Part shown: positions 1 through 5,530 of the stretch, in pieces
Layout: the number at the start of each line of letters is the position of its first letter
How positions within the stretch are numbered: position 1 is the stretch's first letter
Assembly (NCBI GenBank): GCA_031272565.1
Contig: JAISTN010000349.1
Location: 1 to 5,929, forward strand
Source of the DNA: Bifidobacteriaceae bacterium
GTDB lineage: Bacteria > Actinomycetota > Actinomycetes > Actinomycetales > WQXJ01
Reading direction: 5' to 3'
Length of the DNA stretch: 5,929 nucleotides
Notes under the pieces: model-generated
Databases searched by the model: none
Told to the model about the DNA's origin: nothing
Seen by the model: only the letters and a program-made list of their open reading frames with translations
Made by a program: the position numbers and the translations under genes

Positions 1-481
1 ACTCACCCTGGCGCCGCGTCCCCAGGCAGGCGAACGGCACCACCGGCGCGCCGGCGTGGACCGCCAGCCAGCCCACTCCGGGGTGGATTTGCGCCATCCG
101 GCCATCCCCGCGGGTGCCCTCCGGGAAGATCCCCACCACCCGGCCGGCCCGCAACAACGCCAGGCAGGTGTTGAGGGCCTCGCGGCCGGAATCGGCCCCC
201 AAGGCCACTTGGCCGGCCGCCAGCAAGATGCGCCCGCCCAGGCCCCGCGACAGAGCGTACTTGATGATGAAATGCACCCCGCGCGATGACGCCCCCAAGA
301 CCAGCGGCCCATCCACCAGGCCGGCGTGGTTGCCGGCCAGGATGACAGGCCCAGTCTTGGGGATGAACTCGCGCCCGGTCACCCGGCGTGACACGTAGGT
401 GTGCGATAAGAAACGGCACAACGCCCTGGACCACCCGGCCTGGAAACGGCTGGGCAGCCGGCGTTCTCGCTGTGGGGCCAC
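1..481 (-). CDS. plsC: PlsC-like 1-acylglycerol-3-phosphate acyltransferase (3' partial)
   Basis: Lysophospholipid acyltransferase of the PlsC/LPLAT family, which transfers an acyl chain to lysophosphatidate at the inner face of the membrane. The first 160 residues are present and the C-terminus lies outside the window. The HX4D catalytic motif is NHAGLVD (H52, D57), and the acceptor-binding motif is FPEGTR (119-124), followed by the usual G-W-L-A...G-A-P-V-V-P-F segment (137-150). I chose GTG 481 because GGGGTGAG (495-488) sits 6 nt upstream; the gene follows the cmk stop by 7 nt. Upstream in-frame starts (for example TTG 532) would lie inside cmk. Two family positions look altered: the arginine expected after G-Q-V-x-x-x (compare IPVDR) is A96, and the proline of KX2LX3P is L81. 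The substrate could therefore differ from classical PlsC. The family call is firm; the exact acyl acceptor is inference. Confidence 0.88.
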   Translation of the reverse strand, partial: MAPQRERRLPSRFQAGWSRALCRFLSHTYVSRRVTGREFIPKTGPVILAGNHAGLVDGPLVLGASSRGVHFIIKYALSRGLGGRILLAAGQVALGADSGREALNTCLALLRAGRVVGIFPEGTRGDGRMAQIHPGVGWLAVHAGAPVVPFACLGTRRQGE

Positions 482-487
482 CGCCGG

Positions 488-495
488 CTCACCCC
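488..495 (-). promoter_or_regulatory. Shine-Dalgarno site for plsC
   Basis: GGGGTGAG on the minus strand lies 6 nt before GTG 481 and overlaps the cmk stop codon (491-489). It decides the plsC start and suggests that ribosomes ending cmk can re-initiate on plsC. Confidence 0.5.
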
Positions 496-1193
496 GGCAC
501 CAGGTCCAGGACCGCTTGCACGGTCTGCTCAATGGTCAGGGCAGAAGAATCAACCACGGTCACACCGGCCGGCGCCTCCATGAACTGCGCCACCGTCGAA
601 TCGTCCCGGTCGCGCCGCACCACCTGGTCGGCCGTAGCCGCCAACGCGGCCGCGTCGGCCGCGCCGTGCACCTCAAGGGCCCGCCGCGCCAGGCGGGCCC
701 GCTCCGAGGCGGTCAGTAGGACCCGGACGGCGGCCTCGGGTGCCACCACCGTGGTGATGTCGCGGCCCTCCGCCACAATGCCCCGCCCGCCGGACCAGCC
801 ACCGGGCTGTTGCTCCGCGGCCACCACGGCCTGCTGGCGGGCCACCAGCACCGCCCGGGCTCCCAGGCAGGTCGACACCTTAGACACGTAGGTCGAAACG
901 GTGGTGGAGCGGATCAGGGCACTGATGTCCTCGCCCTCCAGGCGGAAGAACTGGTCATCCGGGTCCAGGGACAGTTCCAACGGCATGGTGTCGATCAGTC
1001 CCGGCATCAACTCTGGCCGGTCCAAGGCGCCGTGCCGTTCCAGCCAGACCGCGGCCACCCGGTACATCGCCCCCGTGTCCAGGTAGGCCAAGCCCAGTTG
1101 CCGGGCGACGGCCTTCGACACGGTCGATTTGCCGGACCCGGAAGGCCCGTCGATCGCTATCACCAAGGCTTCAGTCACTTCAGGATCCTCCAT
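489..1193 (-). CDS. cmk: Cytidylate kinase
   Basis: Cytoplasmic kinase that phosphorylates CMP and dCMP with ATP, feeding CTP/dCTP and phospholipid precursor pools. It has 234 residues from ATG 1193, close to the family's usual ~225-230. The P-loop GPSGSGKST is at 16-24, the nucleotide-binding LDTGAMYR at 38-45, the EGRDITTVV motif at 142-150 and a lid-like LTASERARLARR at 160-171. The RD..DS segment (194-199) is followed by V201, where many homologues have an arginine. Two starts are plausible. ATG 1193 has GGAGG 7 nt upstream and overlaps tyrA by 19 nt. GTG 1178 has GGAGG 8 nt upstream, gives 229 residues beginning MTEALVIAIDG, and has the 4-nt GTGA overlap seen elsewhere in this operon. 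Identity is secure; the start is not. Confidence 0.95.
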   Translation of the reverse strand: MEDPEVTEALVIAIDGPSGSGKSTVSKAVARQLGLAYLDTGAMYRVAAVWLERHGALDRPELMPGLIDTMPLELSLDPDDQFFRLEGEDISALIRSTTVSTYVSKVSTCLGARAVLVARQQAVVAAEQQPGGWSGGRGIVAEGRDITTVVAPEAAVRVLLTASERARLARRALEVHGAADAAALAATADQVVRRDRDDSTVAQFMEAPAGVTVVDSSALTIEQTVQAVLDLVPG

Positions 1194-2299
1194 CCTTGCG
1201 CCTCCAAACCGGCCACCAATTCGGGCCCCAAGCCCGGCTGCACAGCCAGCGTGGCCAAACCGACCGCCTGGCCGGCGCCGTGCTCCAACTGCAAGTCTTC
1301 CAAGTTGATGCCCAGTTGGCCCATCTCGCCAAACAGCCGGCCCAACTCGCCCGGCTCATCCGGCACCATCACCGTCACCTGGTCAAACACCCGCTGGGCG
1401 CCGCCGTGCTTGCCTGGCACCCGCTCCACGCCCCGGTTGCCGGCCCCCAACAGGCCGGTCAGTTCCAGCACCGCCTGGCCCAAGGTCTGCTCTGCCGGGC
1501 CCAGGTCCAACGCCGCGATAGCCCGGTCCAGGTCGCTCCGCACCTGCTTCAGCACCGCCGCCACGGCCGCGCCGTTGCCCACCAGGATTGAACTCCACAG
1601 GGCCGGATCCGACTTGGCAATCCGCGTCACATCACGCAGCCCCTGGCCCGCCAAGTCCAGTGCGGCCGGGTCCGCCTCCGCCAGACGGGCCGCCGTCAGG
1701 CTGGACAGCACCTGCGGCACGTGGCTGACCAGCGCCACGGCCGCGTCGTGCCGGGCGGCATCCATGTAGACCAGAAAAGCGCCGGCGTCCACCGCCAGTT
1801 CACGCACCTTCAGCACGGCGGGCGGCGCCGCCGCCGGCGGCGCCGCGATCACCCAGGGGCGCCCCACAAACAGATCGGCTGAGGCATGCGCCGGGCCGCC
1901 CTTTTCACGCCCCGCCATCGGGTGCGAACCGACGTAGCGCGTCAGGTCCGCCCCGGCCGCCGTCAACTCTTCCAGCACCACCGCCTTGACCGACGCCACA
2001 TCGGTCACCACCGCGGCCGGGAAGCGCTCCAGTTGGCGCGCCACCACCTGAGCCGTCACGTCCGGCGGGGCCGCCACCACCACCAACACCGGGTCGCCCT
2101 CGCCCGCCACCCGCGGCCGCCCGCCACCCACCTGCTGCGCCACCGCCAGGGCCGCGGGTGAAGGATCCTCCAAGGTCACCTCCACGCCGTGCCCCCGCAG
2201 CAACAGGGCCACCGAGGTCCCCAACAGGCCCGTGCCCACCACGTGGACCGGGCCTGCCACGGCCGCCACGGCCGCGGCCCCCGCCACCGGCGCGCTCAC
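1175..2299 (-). CDS. tyrA: Prephenate dehydrogenase with C-terminal ACT domain
   Basis: NAD(P)-dependent oxidative decarboxylation of prephenate to 4-hydroxyphenylpyruvate, the committed step to tyrosine. Of 374 residues, 1-17 are an Ala/Val-rich lead-in. The Rossmann motif GTGLLG is at 22-27, and the acidic E44/D45 region after the second strand fits NAD preference. The GSHPMAGRE motif carrying the catalytic histidine is H126, SHVPQ is at 192-196, GLRDVTRIAKSDPALW at 220-235 and PGKHG at 295-299. From about 305 to the end is an ACT-type segment (VTVMVPDEPGELGRLF... then GINLEDL), likely for feedback by an aromatic amino acid. An Ala/Pro stretch (152-161) lies in the nucleotide-binding half. 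GTG 2299 overlaps the rluB stop by 4 nt; no clear SD is visible, and later GTGs (V5, V11, V14) are possible starts. M. tuberculosis keeps tyrA elsewhere, so its place here is lineage-specific. Confidence 0.93.
   Translation of the reverse strand: MSAPVAGAAAVAAVAGPVHVVGTGLLGTSVALLLRGHGVEVTLEDPSPAALAVAQQVGGGRPRVAGEGDPVLVVVAAPPDVTAQVVARQLERFPAAVVTDVASVKAVVLEELTAAGADLTRYVGSHPMAGREKGGPAHASADLFVGRPWVIAAPPAAAPPAVLKVRELAVDAGAFLVYMDAARHDAAVALVSHVPQVLSSLTAARLAEADPAALDLAGQGLRDVTRIAKSDPALWSSILVGNGAAVAAVLKQVRSDLDRAIAALDLGPAEQTLGQAVLELTGLLGAGNRGVERVPGKHGGAQRVFDQVTVMVPDEPGELGRLFGEMGQLGINLEDLQLEHGAGQAVGLATLAVQPGLGPELVAGLEAQGWRILK
1187..1205 (-). promoter_or_regulatory. Tandem Shine-Dalgarno sites for two cmk starts
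   Basis: GGAGG at 1205-1201 lies 7 nt before ATG 1193, and a second GGAGG at 1191-1187 lies 8 nt before GTG 1178. Both starts are in the cmk frame and both sites lie within the end of tyrA. The sequence alone does not decide which one is used. Confidence 0.5.
1822..1846. repeat. Perfect 11-bp inverted repeat with 3-nt loop inside tyrA
   Basis: Arms GCGGCGCCGCC (1822-1832) and GGCGGCGCCGC (1836-1846) are perfect reverse complements around GCC. All 22 arm bases are G or C, so the mRNA hairpin would be very stable. It encodes the Ala/Pro run at TyrA residues 152-160. It may be only a by-product of GC-rich Ala/Pro codons. Confidence 0.7.
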
Positions 2300-3045
2300 A
2301 GGCCGGCCGCCTTCTTCAACGACGCCACCTCGACCTTGGACAGCACCCGTGTGCGGCCAACTTTCAAGTCGCCCAGGGCGATGGGCCCAATCCGGGTCCG
2401 CACCAGCCGTGTCACGGGATGCCCCACCGCCTCGAACAGCCGCCGCACAATCCGGTTGCGCCCGGAATGCAGCACCACCTCCACCATGGTGTAGCCGGGG
2501 ATCTGGTCCACCAGGCGGCAGGCGTCCACCTGGGCCGGGCCGTCCTCCAGTTCCACCCCGGCCCGCAGTTGTTTCCCGATGCCGCCCGCCAGCTTGCCTT
2601 CTACCGTTGCCAGGTAGGTCTTGGGCACCTCATGCGACGGGTGGGTCAGCCAGTTCGCCAGGTCACCGTCGTTGGTCAACAGCAACAGGCCTTCCGAATC
2701 GAAGTCCAGGCGGCCCACGTGGAACAGCCGCTCCGGGCGGTCCTGAACAAAGTCACCCAGGGCGGGCCGGCCTTGCGGATCGCGCAGCGTGGAGACCACG
2801 CCGGCGGGCTTGTTCAGGGCCAGCGTCAGCTTGCCGGCGTCGGTTTCGACCGGCAGGCCATCCACCTCGATGCGGCGCCGGGCCGGGTCTACCCGGACGC
2901 CCAGTTCCCGCACCCGAACCCCGTCCACCGTCACCCGGCCGGCTAGGACAATGCCCTCGCAGGCCCGGCGGGAACCCAGGCCGGCCTCCGCCAGCACCTT
3001 CTGCAGGCGCACGCCATCGGCGTCATATGGGGTCTTGCTGCTCAT
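2296..3045 (-). CDS. rluB: RluB/RsuA-family rRNA pseudouridine synthase
   Basis: Pseudouridine synthase that isomerises uridine in ribosomal RNA; in the RluB branch the usual target is 23S rRNA helix 89 (family knowledge). The protein has 249 residues. The N-terminal S4 RNA-binding domain runs from about 12 to 60 (LQKVLAEAGLGSRRACE, then GRVTVDG at 36-42). The catalytic domain starts with LNKPAGVVST (77-86) and carries GRLDFDSEGLLLLTNDG (111-127) with the catalytic aspartate D114. Further motifs are VPKTYLATVEG and NRIVRRLFEAVGHPVTRLVR near the C-terminus. The signature reads FDSEG where many homologues read x(D/H)TEG or TxG, a mild variant. ATG 3045 overlaps the scpB stop by 4 nt (ATGA). Its link to scpAB is conserved in actinobacteria and Firmicutes. 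RsuA (16S) specificity cannot be excluded from sequence alone. Confidence 0.93.
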   Translation of the reverse strand: MSSKTPYDADGVRLQKVLAEAGLGSRRACEGIVLAGRVTVDGVRVRELGVRVDPARRRIEVDGLPVETDAGKLTLALNKPAGVVSTLRDPQGRPALGDFVQDRPERLFHVGRLDFDSEGLLLLTNDGDLANWLTHPSHEVPKTYLATVEGKLAGGIGKQLRAGVELEDGPAQVDACRLVDQIPGYTMVEVVLHSGRNRIVRRLFEAVGHPVTRLVRTRIGPIALGDLKVGRTRVLSKVEVASLKKAAGL

Positions 3046-3728
3046 GCTTCGATCTGTTCGGTCAATTCGGCTAGGTCCGGCCCGCTCGGCAGGTGTGGCG
3101 CTAACGGTTCCAGTTCGTCCAGGCTAGTCATTCCCATGCGTTCTAAGAAAAGCGCCGTGGTGGCGTACAGTACCGCACCGCTGTCCTCTTCGAAGCCCAC
3201 TTCCTCCACCAAACCCCGGCTGACCAGCGTCCGCATGACCGATTCGACGTTGACACCGCGCACGGCGGAGATCCGGCCGCGTGAGATGGGCCCCTTGTAG
3301 GCCACAATCGCCAGTGTCTCCAGCGCCGCCTGGGTCAGCTTGGTGGTCAGGCCTTCCCGCACAAACCGCTCCACCACCGCAGCGTGCTCGGGGTGGGAAT
3401 AGATGCGCCAGCCGCCGCCCACCTCGCGCAGTTCGAAGCCCCGCACGGTGGCGTCCGGTCCGTGGCCCCGGTACTGGTTGGCCAGGTCGATCAACAACCG
3501 TTCGGTGGCTGCCACCGGCTGCCCGATGGCGATCGCCAAGTCGGTGGTCGAGGCCGGCTGGTCGATCACCATCAAGATGGCCTCAAGTTGCGCCTGGGCG
3601 CTCGCCGGCGGCACCGGCGCGGACACCTCCGGCTCCGGGCCAGGGGCCGGGGCCAAATCCGGGGCCACGGCCGGCACCGCCGCCTGGTCCGCGCCTGCCG
3701 GCTGCGCCGGGTTGTCAGTCAAGCTCAT
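3042..3728 (-). CDS. scpB: Segregation and condensation protein ScpB
   Basis: Kite subunit of the bacterial SMC-ScpA-ScpB condensin; it dimerises and binds the middle of ScpA to help organise and separate sister chromosomes. From ATG 3728 it has 228 residues. This start has GGAGGAG 8 nt upstream and a 4-nt ATGA overlap with scpA. An ATG at 3776 in the same frame would add 16 residues inside scpA and is less likely. Residues 1-45 are rich in Ala, Pro and acidic residues and probably disordered. The first winged helix begins at about 47 (QLEAILMVID) and the second at about 127. The family hallmark LTQAALETLAIVAYKGPISR is at 131-150, followed by VRGVNVESVMRTLVSRGLV, then LYATTALFLERMGM near 187-200. 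The N-terminal tail is longer than in B. subtilis ScpB (about 197 residues), as is common in actinobacteria. Confidence 0.95.
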   Translation of the reverse strand: MSLTDNPAQPAGADQAAVPAVAPDLAPAPGPEPEVSAPVPPASAQAQLEAILMVIDQPASTTDLAIAIGQPVAATERLLIDLANQYRGHGPDATVRGFELREVGGGWRIYSHPEHAAVVERFVREGLTTKLTQAALETLAIVAYKGPISRGRISAVRGVNVESVMRTLVSRGLVEEVGFEEDSGAVLYATTALFLERMGMTSLDELEPLAPHLPSGPDLAELTEQIEA

Positions 3729-4531
3729 TGATCGAACTCCTCCGAGATTTCCACCGGCTCGCCCCCACCGGTCCAATGGATGGTCAGTTCGCCCAACGAT
3801 TCAGGCTGGGTGAAGCTGACGGCCCCGGCCCGGAACAACTCCAGCAGGGCGACAAAGCGGGCCACAATGATGTTCAGCGCGCCGGCGGCATCGGCCACCA
3901 GGTCGCGGAAGCTGAGCCGGCCCCGGGCGGCCAGGCGGGCGCCAATCAACTCGGCCTGTTCGGCCACCGAGACGGCCGGCGAATAGAGGTGCTCCAACGG
4001 CACATCGCGCGAGCGGGGCGGCCGGGCCAGGGCTGCCGCCGCGATGACCGCCAGTTGGGCCGGGCCAATCGACCAGATCAGGTCCGGCAGCAGACCGGCA
4101 AACTGCGGCTCCAGCGTGACCGAGCGGGGTACGTGCTTGGCTTGGTCCGCCAGCCGCGCCTGGATGGCGCTCGCCAACTGCTTGAAGGCACGGTATTCCA
4201 GCAGGCGGGCAAACAGCAGGTCGCGCGCCTCCAGCAGTTCCAGGTCCTCCGATTCGGCCAGGCCGCCGGGCAGCAGCGAGGCCGCCTTCAAGTCCAGCAG
4301 GGTGGCAGCCACAACTAGGAATTCGCTGGCCTGGCTGAGCGACCAGGCGTCGCCCTGGGCCCGGATGTAGGCGATGAAGTCGTCCGTCACCTCCGCCAGC
4401 GCCACCTCGGTGATGTCTAGCTTGTGTTTGGCGATGAGCGAAATCAGCAGGTCGAAGGGACCCTCGAAGACATCCAGGGTGACATGGAACGACTCGGTGT
4501 CAGGCGGCAAGGGCCCGCCCCCGCCCAGCAC
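3725..4531 (-). CDS. scpA: Segregation and condensation protein ScpA (kleisin)
   Basis: Kleisin subunit of bacterial condensin: it bridges the two SMC heads and binds an ScpB dimer. It has 268 residues. The N-terminal kleisin signature FEGPFDLLISLIAKHKLDI is at 22-40, followed by EVTDDFIAYI (47-56). The helix FLVVAATLLDLKAASLLPGG is the SMC-neck-binding region. A less conserved middle includes an Ala/Arg-rich linker. The C-terminal winged helix includes LSFRDLVADAAGALNIIVARF and ends near GELTIHW. Start GTG 4531 shares one base with the parA stop (TAGTG) and has only a weak purine stretch upstream, so translation probably depends on parA. No smc gene is in the window, which is usual because smc lies elsewhere in actinobacterial chromosomes. 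Confidence 0.94.
   Translation of the reverse strand: MLGGGGPLPPDTESFHVTLDVFEGPFDLLISLIAKHKLDITEVALAEVTDDFIAYIRAQGDAWSLSQASEFLVVAATLLDLKAASLLPGGLAESEDLELLEARDLLFARLLEYRAFKQLASAIQARLADQAKHVPRSVTLEPQFAGLLPDLIWSIGPAQLAVIAAAALARPPRSRDVPLEHLYSPAVSVAEQAELIGARLAARGRLSFRDLVADAAGALNIIVARFVALLELFRAGAVSFTQPESLGELTIHWTGGGEPVEISEEFDQ
3737..3743 (-). promoter_or_regulatory. Shine-Dalgarno site for scpB
   Basis: GGAGGAG lies 8 nt before ATG 3728, inside the last codons of scpA. It is the strongest SD in the operon and favours ATG 3728 over the upstream ATG 3776. Confidence 0.7.
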
Positions 4532-5379
4532 TAAGCGGCATCACCGCGGGCAATCAACTCACGGGCCAGGCGGCGGTAGGACTCCGCCCCGGGGTGGTTG
4601 GGGGCGAAACTCAGGATCGATTCGGCCGCGATCGAGGCGTCCGGGAACTTGACCGTGCGCGCAATGGTGGTGTCGAAAACCTGGGCCCCAAAGGCCTCAT
4701 GGACCCGCTGTAGCACCTCGCGCGAATGCAGCGTGCGCAGGTCCACCATGGTGGCGACGATGCCGTCGATCTTCAGCCGCGGGTTCAGCCGGTCCGCCAC
4801 CTTGGAAATGGTGTCCACCAGCAGGGCCACGCCACGCAGCGCAAAGTACTCCGTCTCCAGTGGGATCAGGACGCCGTGGGAGGCGGTCAAGGCGTTGACG
4901 GTCAGGAGGCCCAGGGAAGGCTGGCAGTCGATCAGGATGACGTCGTAGGTGTCCGCCACCGGGCGCAGCATCCGGGCCAGGGTGTTTTCCCGGGCCACCT
5001 CGCCCACCAACTGGACCTCCGCTGCCGAGAGGTCAATGTTGGCCGGCACTACATCCAGGCCGGGCTGTGCCGAATGCCTAATCACGTCCGTCACCTTGGT
5101 GCCAGGCCGCATCAGCGCGTCGTAGACGGTCGGTTCGTCCTCATGGGCAGAAATGCCCAGGGCGACACTGGCGGCCCCTTGCGGGTCAAAGTCCACGATC
5201 AGCACTTGCCTCCCGTATTCGGCCAGGGCCGCGCCCAGGTTGATGGCGGTGGTGGTCTTGCCCACCCCGCCCTTCTGGTTGCACAGGGCGATGATGCGGG
5301 CCGGTCCGTGGCTGGTGAGGGGCGCGGGCACCGGGAAGTCGATTTGCTCCACTGGCAGGTCCAAGGTTTCACCGCTCAC
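4531..5379 (-). CDS. parA: ParA/Soj-family ATPase (scpA-linked type)
   Basis: Deviant Walker-A ATPase of the ParA/MinD family. It binds ATP, dimerises and probably associates with the nucoid, acting in chromosome partitioning or positioning. It has 282 residues. Residues 1-27 are a lead-in. The deviant Walker A KGGVGKTT is at 36-43 with signature K36 and K41, VDFDPQG is at 62-68, and Walker B ILIDCQPSLGLLTVNAL starts at 148. CQPS instead of the Soj CPPS matches my recollection of M. tuberculosis Rv1708, the homologue next to scpA. This suggests the scpA-linked paralogue rather than the parB-linked one; no parB follows here. FALRGVALL (about 178-186) and the C-terminal RRLARELIARG helix are typical. 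GTG 5379 has no SD, but a -10-like TAACCT lies 6 nt upstream, so a leaderless mRNA is likely. It heads the operon. Confidence 0.93.
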   Translation of the reverse strand: MSGETLDLPVEQIDFPVPAPLTSHGPARIIALCNQKGGVGKTTTAINLGAALAEYGRQVLIVDFDPQGAASVALGISAHEDEPTVYDALMRPGTKVTDVIRHSAQPGLDVVPANIDLSAAEVQLVGEVARENTLARMLRPVADTYDVILIDCQPSLGLLTVNALTASHGVLIPLETEYFALRGVALLVDTISKVADRLNPRLKIDGIVATMVDLRTLHSREVLQRVHEAFGAQVFDTTIARTVKFPDASIAAESILSFAPNHPGAESYRRLARELIARGDAA

Positions 5380-5385
5380 GGGACA

Positions 5386-5413
5386 AGGTTACCGGCCTGG
5401 CCAAGGCCTTCAA
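5386..5413 (-). promoter_or_regulatory. Predicted sigma-A-type promoter for a leaderless parA operon mRNA
   Basis: On the minus strand TTGAAG (5413-5408) is followed by a 16-nt spacer and TAACCT (5391-5386). Six bases later comes GTG 5379 with no SD. This spacing puts the transcription start at or near the first base of the start codon, the known pattern for leaderless actinobacterial genes. It is predicted from sequence only. Confidence 0.55.
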
Positions 5414-5470
5414 GGTGCCGCGCCGCGGCCCGGCCCGGCGGCTCGGCCCTAAGAGGTGATTCAGATCCGC

Positions 5471-5476
5471 TAACCT
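5471..5476 (+). promoter_or_regulatory. Possible -10 box for the divergent membrane-protein transcript
   Basis: TAACCT, identical to the proposed parA -10, ends 8 nt before GTG 5485. I see no good -35 at 16-18 nt upstream (the bases there read CCTAAG or close to it). The call rests on the TAnnnT match and on similarity to the opposite-strand promoter. Confidence 0.4.
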
Positions 5477-5484
5477 GTTGTTCC

Positions 5485-5523
5485 GTGATGGCCGCCGGGA
5501 CCGCGCTCAAGACTCTCAGGTGA
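5485..5523 (+). CDS. Possible 12-codon leader peptide
   Basis: GTG-ATG followed by ten codons and TGA would give MMAAGTALKTLR. Translation could start at GTG 5485, 8 nt after the TAACCT box, or at ATG 5488 (11 residues). The TGA (5521-5523) lies inside the SD AGGTGAG of the next gene and ends 7 nt before its ATG, so termination and re-initiation could be coupled. There is no run of one amino acid as in classical attenuator peptides. Chance occurrence is quite possible: no codon evidence can be had from so short a frame. Confidence 0.25.
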   Translation: MMAAGTALKTLR

Positions 5524-5524
5524 G
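5518..5524 (+). promoter_or_regulatory. Shine-Dalgarno site for the membrane-protein gene
   Basis: AGGTGAG, complementary to the 16S 3' end, lies 6 nt before ATG 5531 and fixes that start. Confidence 0.65.
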
Positions 5525-5530
5525 CCTGCC

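Larger units (their letters stand above)
5380..5530. other. Divergent intergenic region between parA and the membrane-protein gene
   Basis: About 150 bp separate the two divergent starts. It holds the parA promoter, a GC-rich core (5416-5447) with a short GCCGC/GCGGC inverted repeat around 5417-5429, a plus-strand -10-like box at 5471-5476 and a possible short leader ORF. Minus-strand positions 5395-5376 and plus-strand 5467-5488 share CCG(G/C)TAACCT then TGT(C/T)CCGTGA, with two extra bases on the plus side. CAAGG occurs at 5384, 5402 and 5411. No terminator or RNA gene is recognised. Confidence 0.6.

Noticed and set aside
3..434. Minus-strand frame (143 codons) in the plsC region
   Set aside because: The adjacent minus-strand frame gives the PlsC motifs NHAGLVD and FPEGTR, so this one is a frame-shifted shadow.
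810..1769. Long plus-strand open frame (319 codons) opposite cmk and tyrA
   Set aside because: It has no recognisable domain and a low-complexity Arg/Pro/Ser-rich product, and the opposite strand carries intact cmk and tyrA motifs. Long antisense frames are expected at this GC content.
2158..3074. Plus-strand open frames opposite rluB and the start of tyrA (2158-2946, 2232-3074)
   Set aside because: They are shadows of rluB, whose S4 and GRLD motifs are on the minus strand; their products are rich in Pro, Arg and His without domain signals.
3281..4318. 345-codon plus-strand frame opposite scpB and scpA
   Set aside because: The product is low-complexity Pro/Arg then Gln/Gly, with no motif; both genes on the other strand are clear.
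5365..5380. Possible parS-like site near the parA start
   Set aside because: GGTTTCAC resembles one half of the parS consensus, but the second half (GTGAAAC) is missing; the next bases are CGCTCACG.
5384..5415. Three CAAGG copies at 5384, 5402 and 5411 (spacings 18 and 9)
   Set aside because: The regular spacing suggested operators, but the motif is only 5 bp, occurs nearby inside parA as well, and one copy overlaps the -10 box; chance is a sufficient explanation.
5416..5447. GC-rich inverted repeat as a terminator
   Set aside because: The stem is only 5 bp with no T-run on either strand, and it lies between divergent starts where no terminator is expected.
4726..5523. 265-codon plus-strand frame opposite parA that runs to 5523
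   Set aside because: It is antisense to a well-conserved ParA with a His/Gln/Val-rich, motif-free product. Only its last 12 codons, outside parA, are kept as a possible leader peptide.
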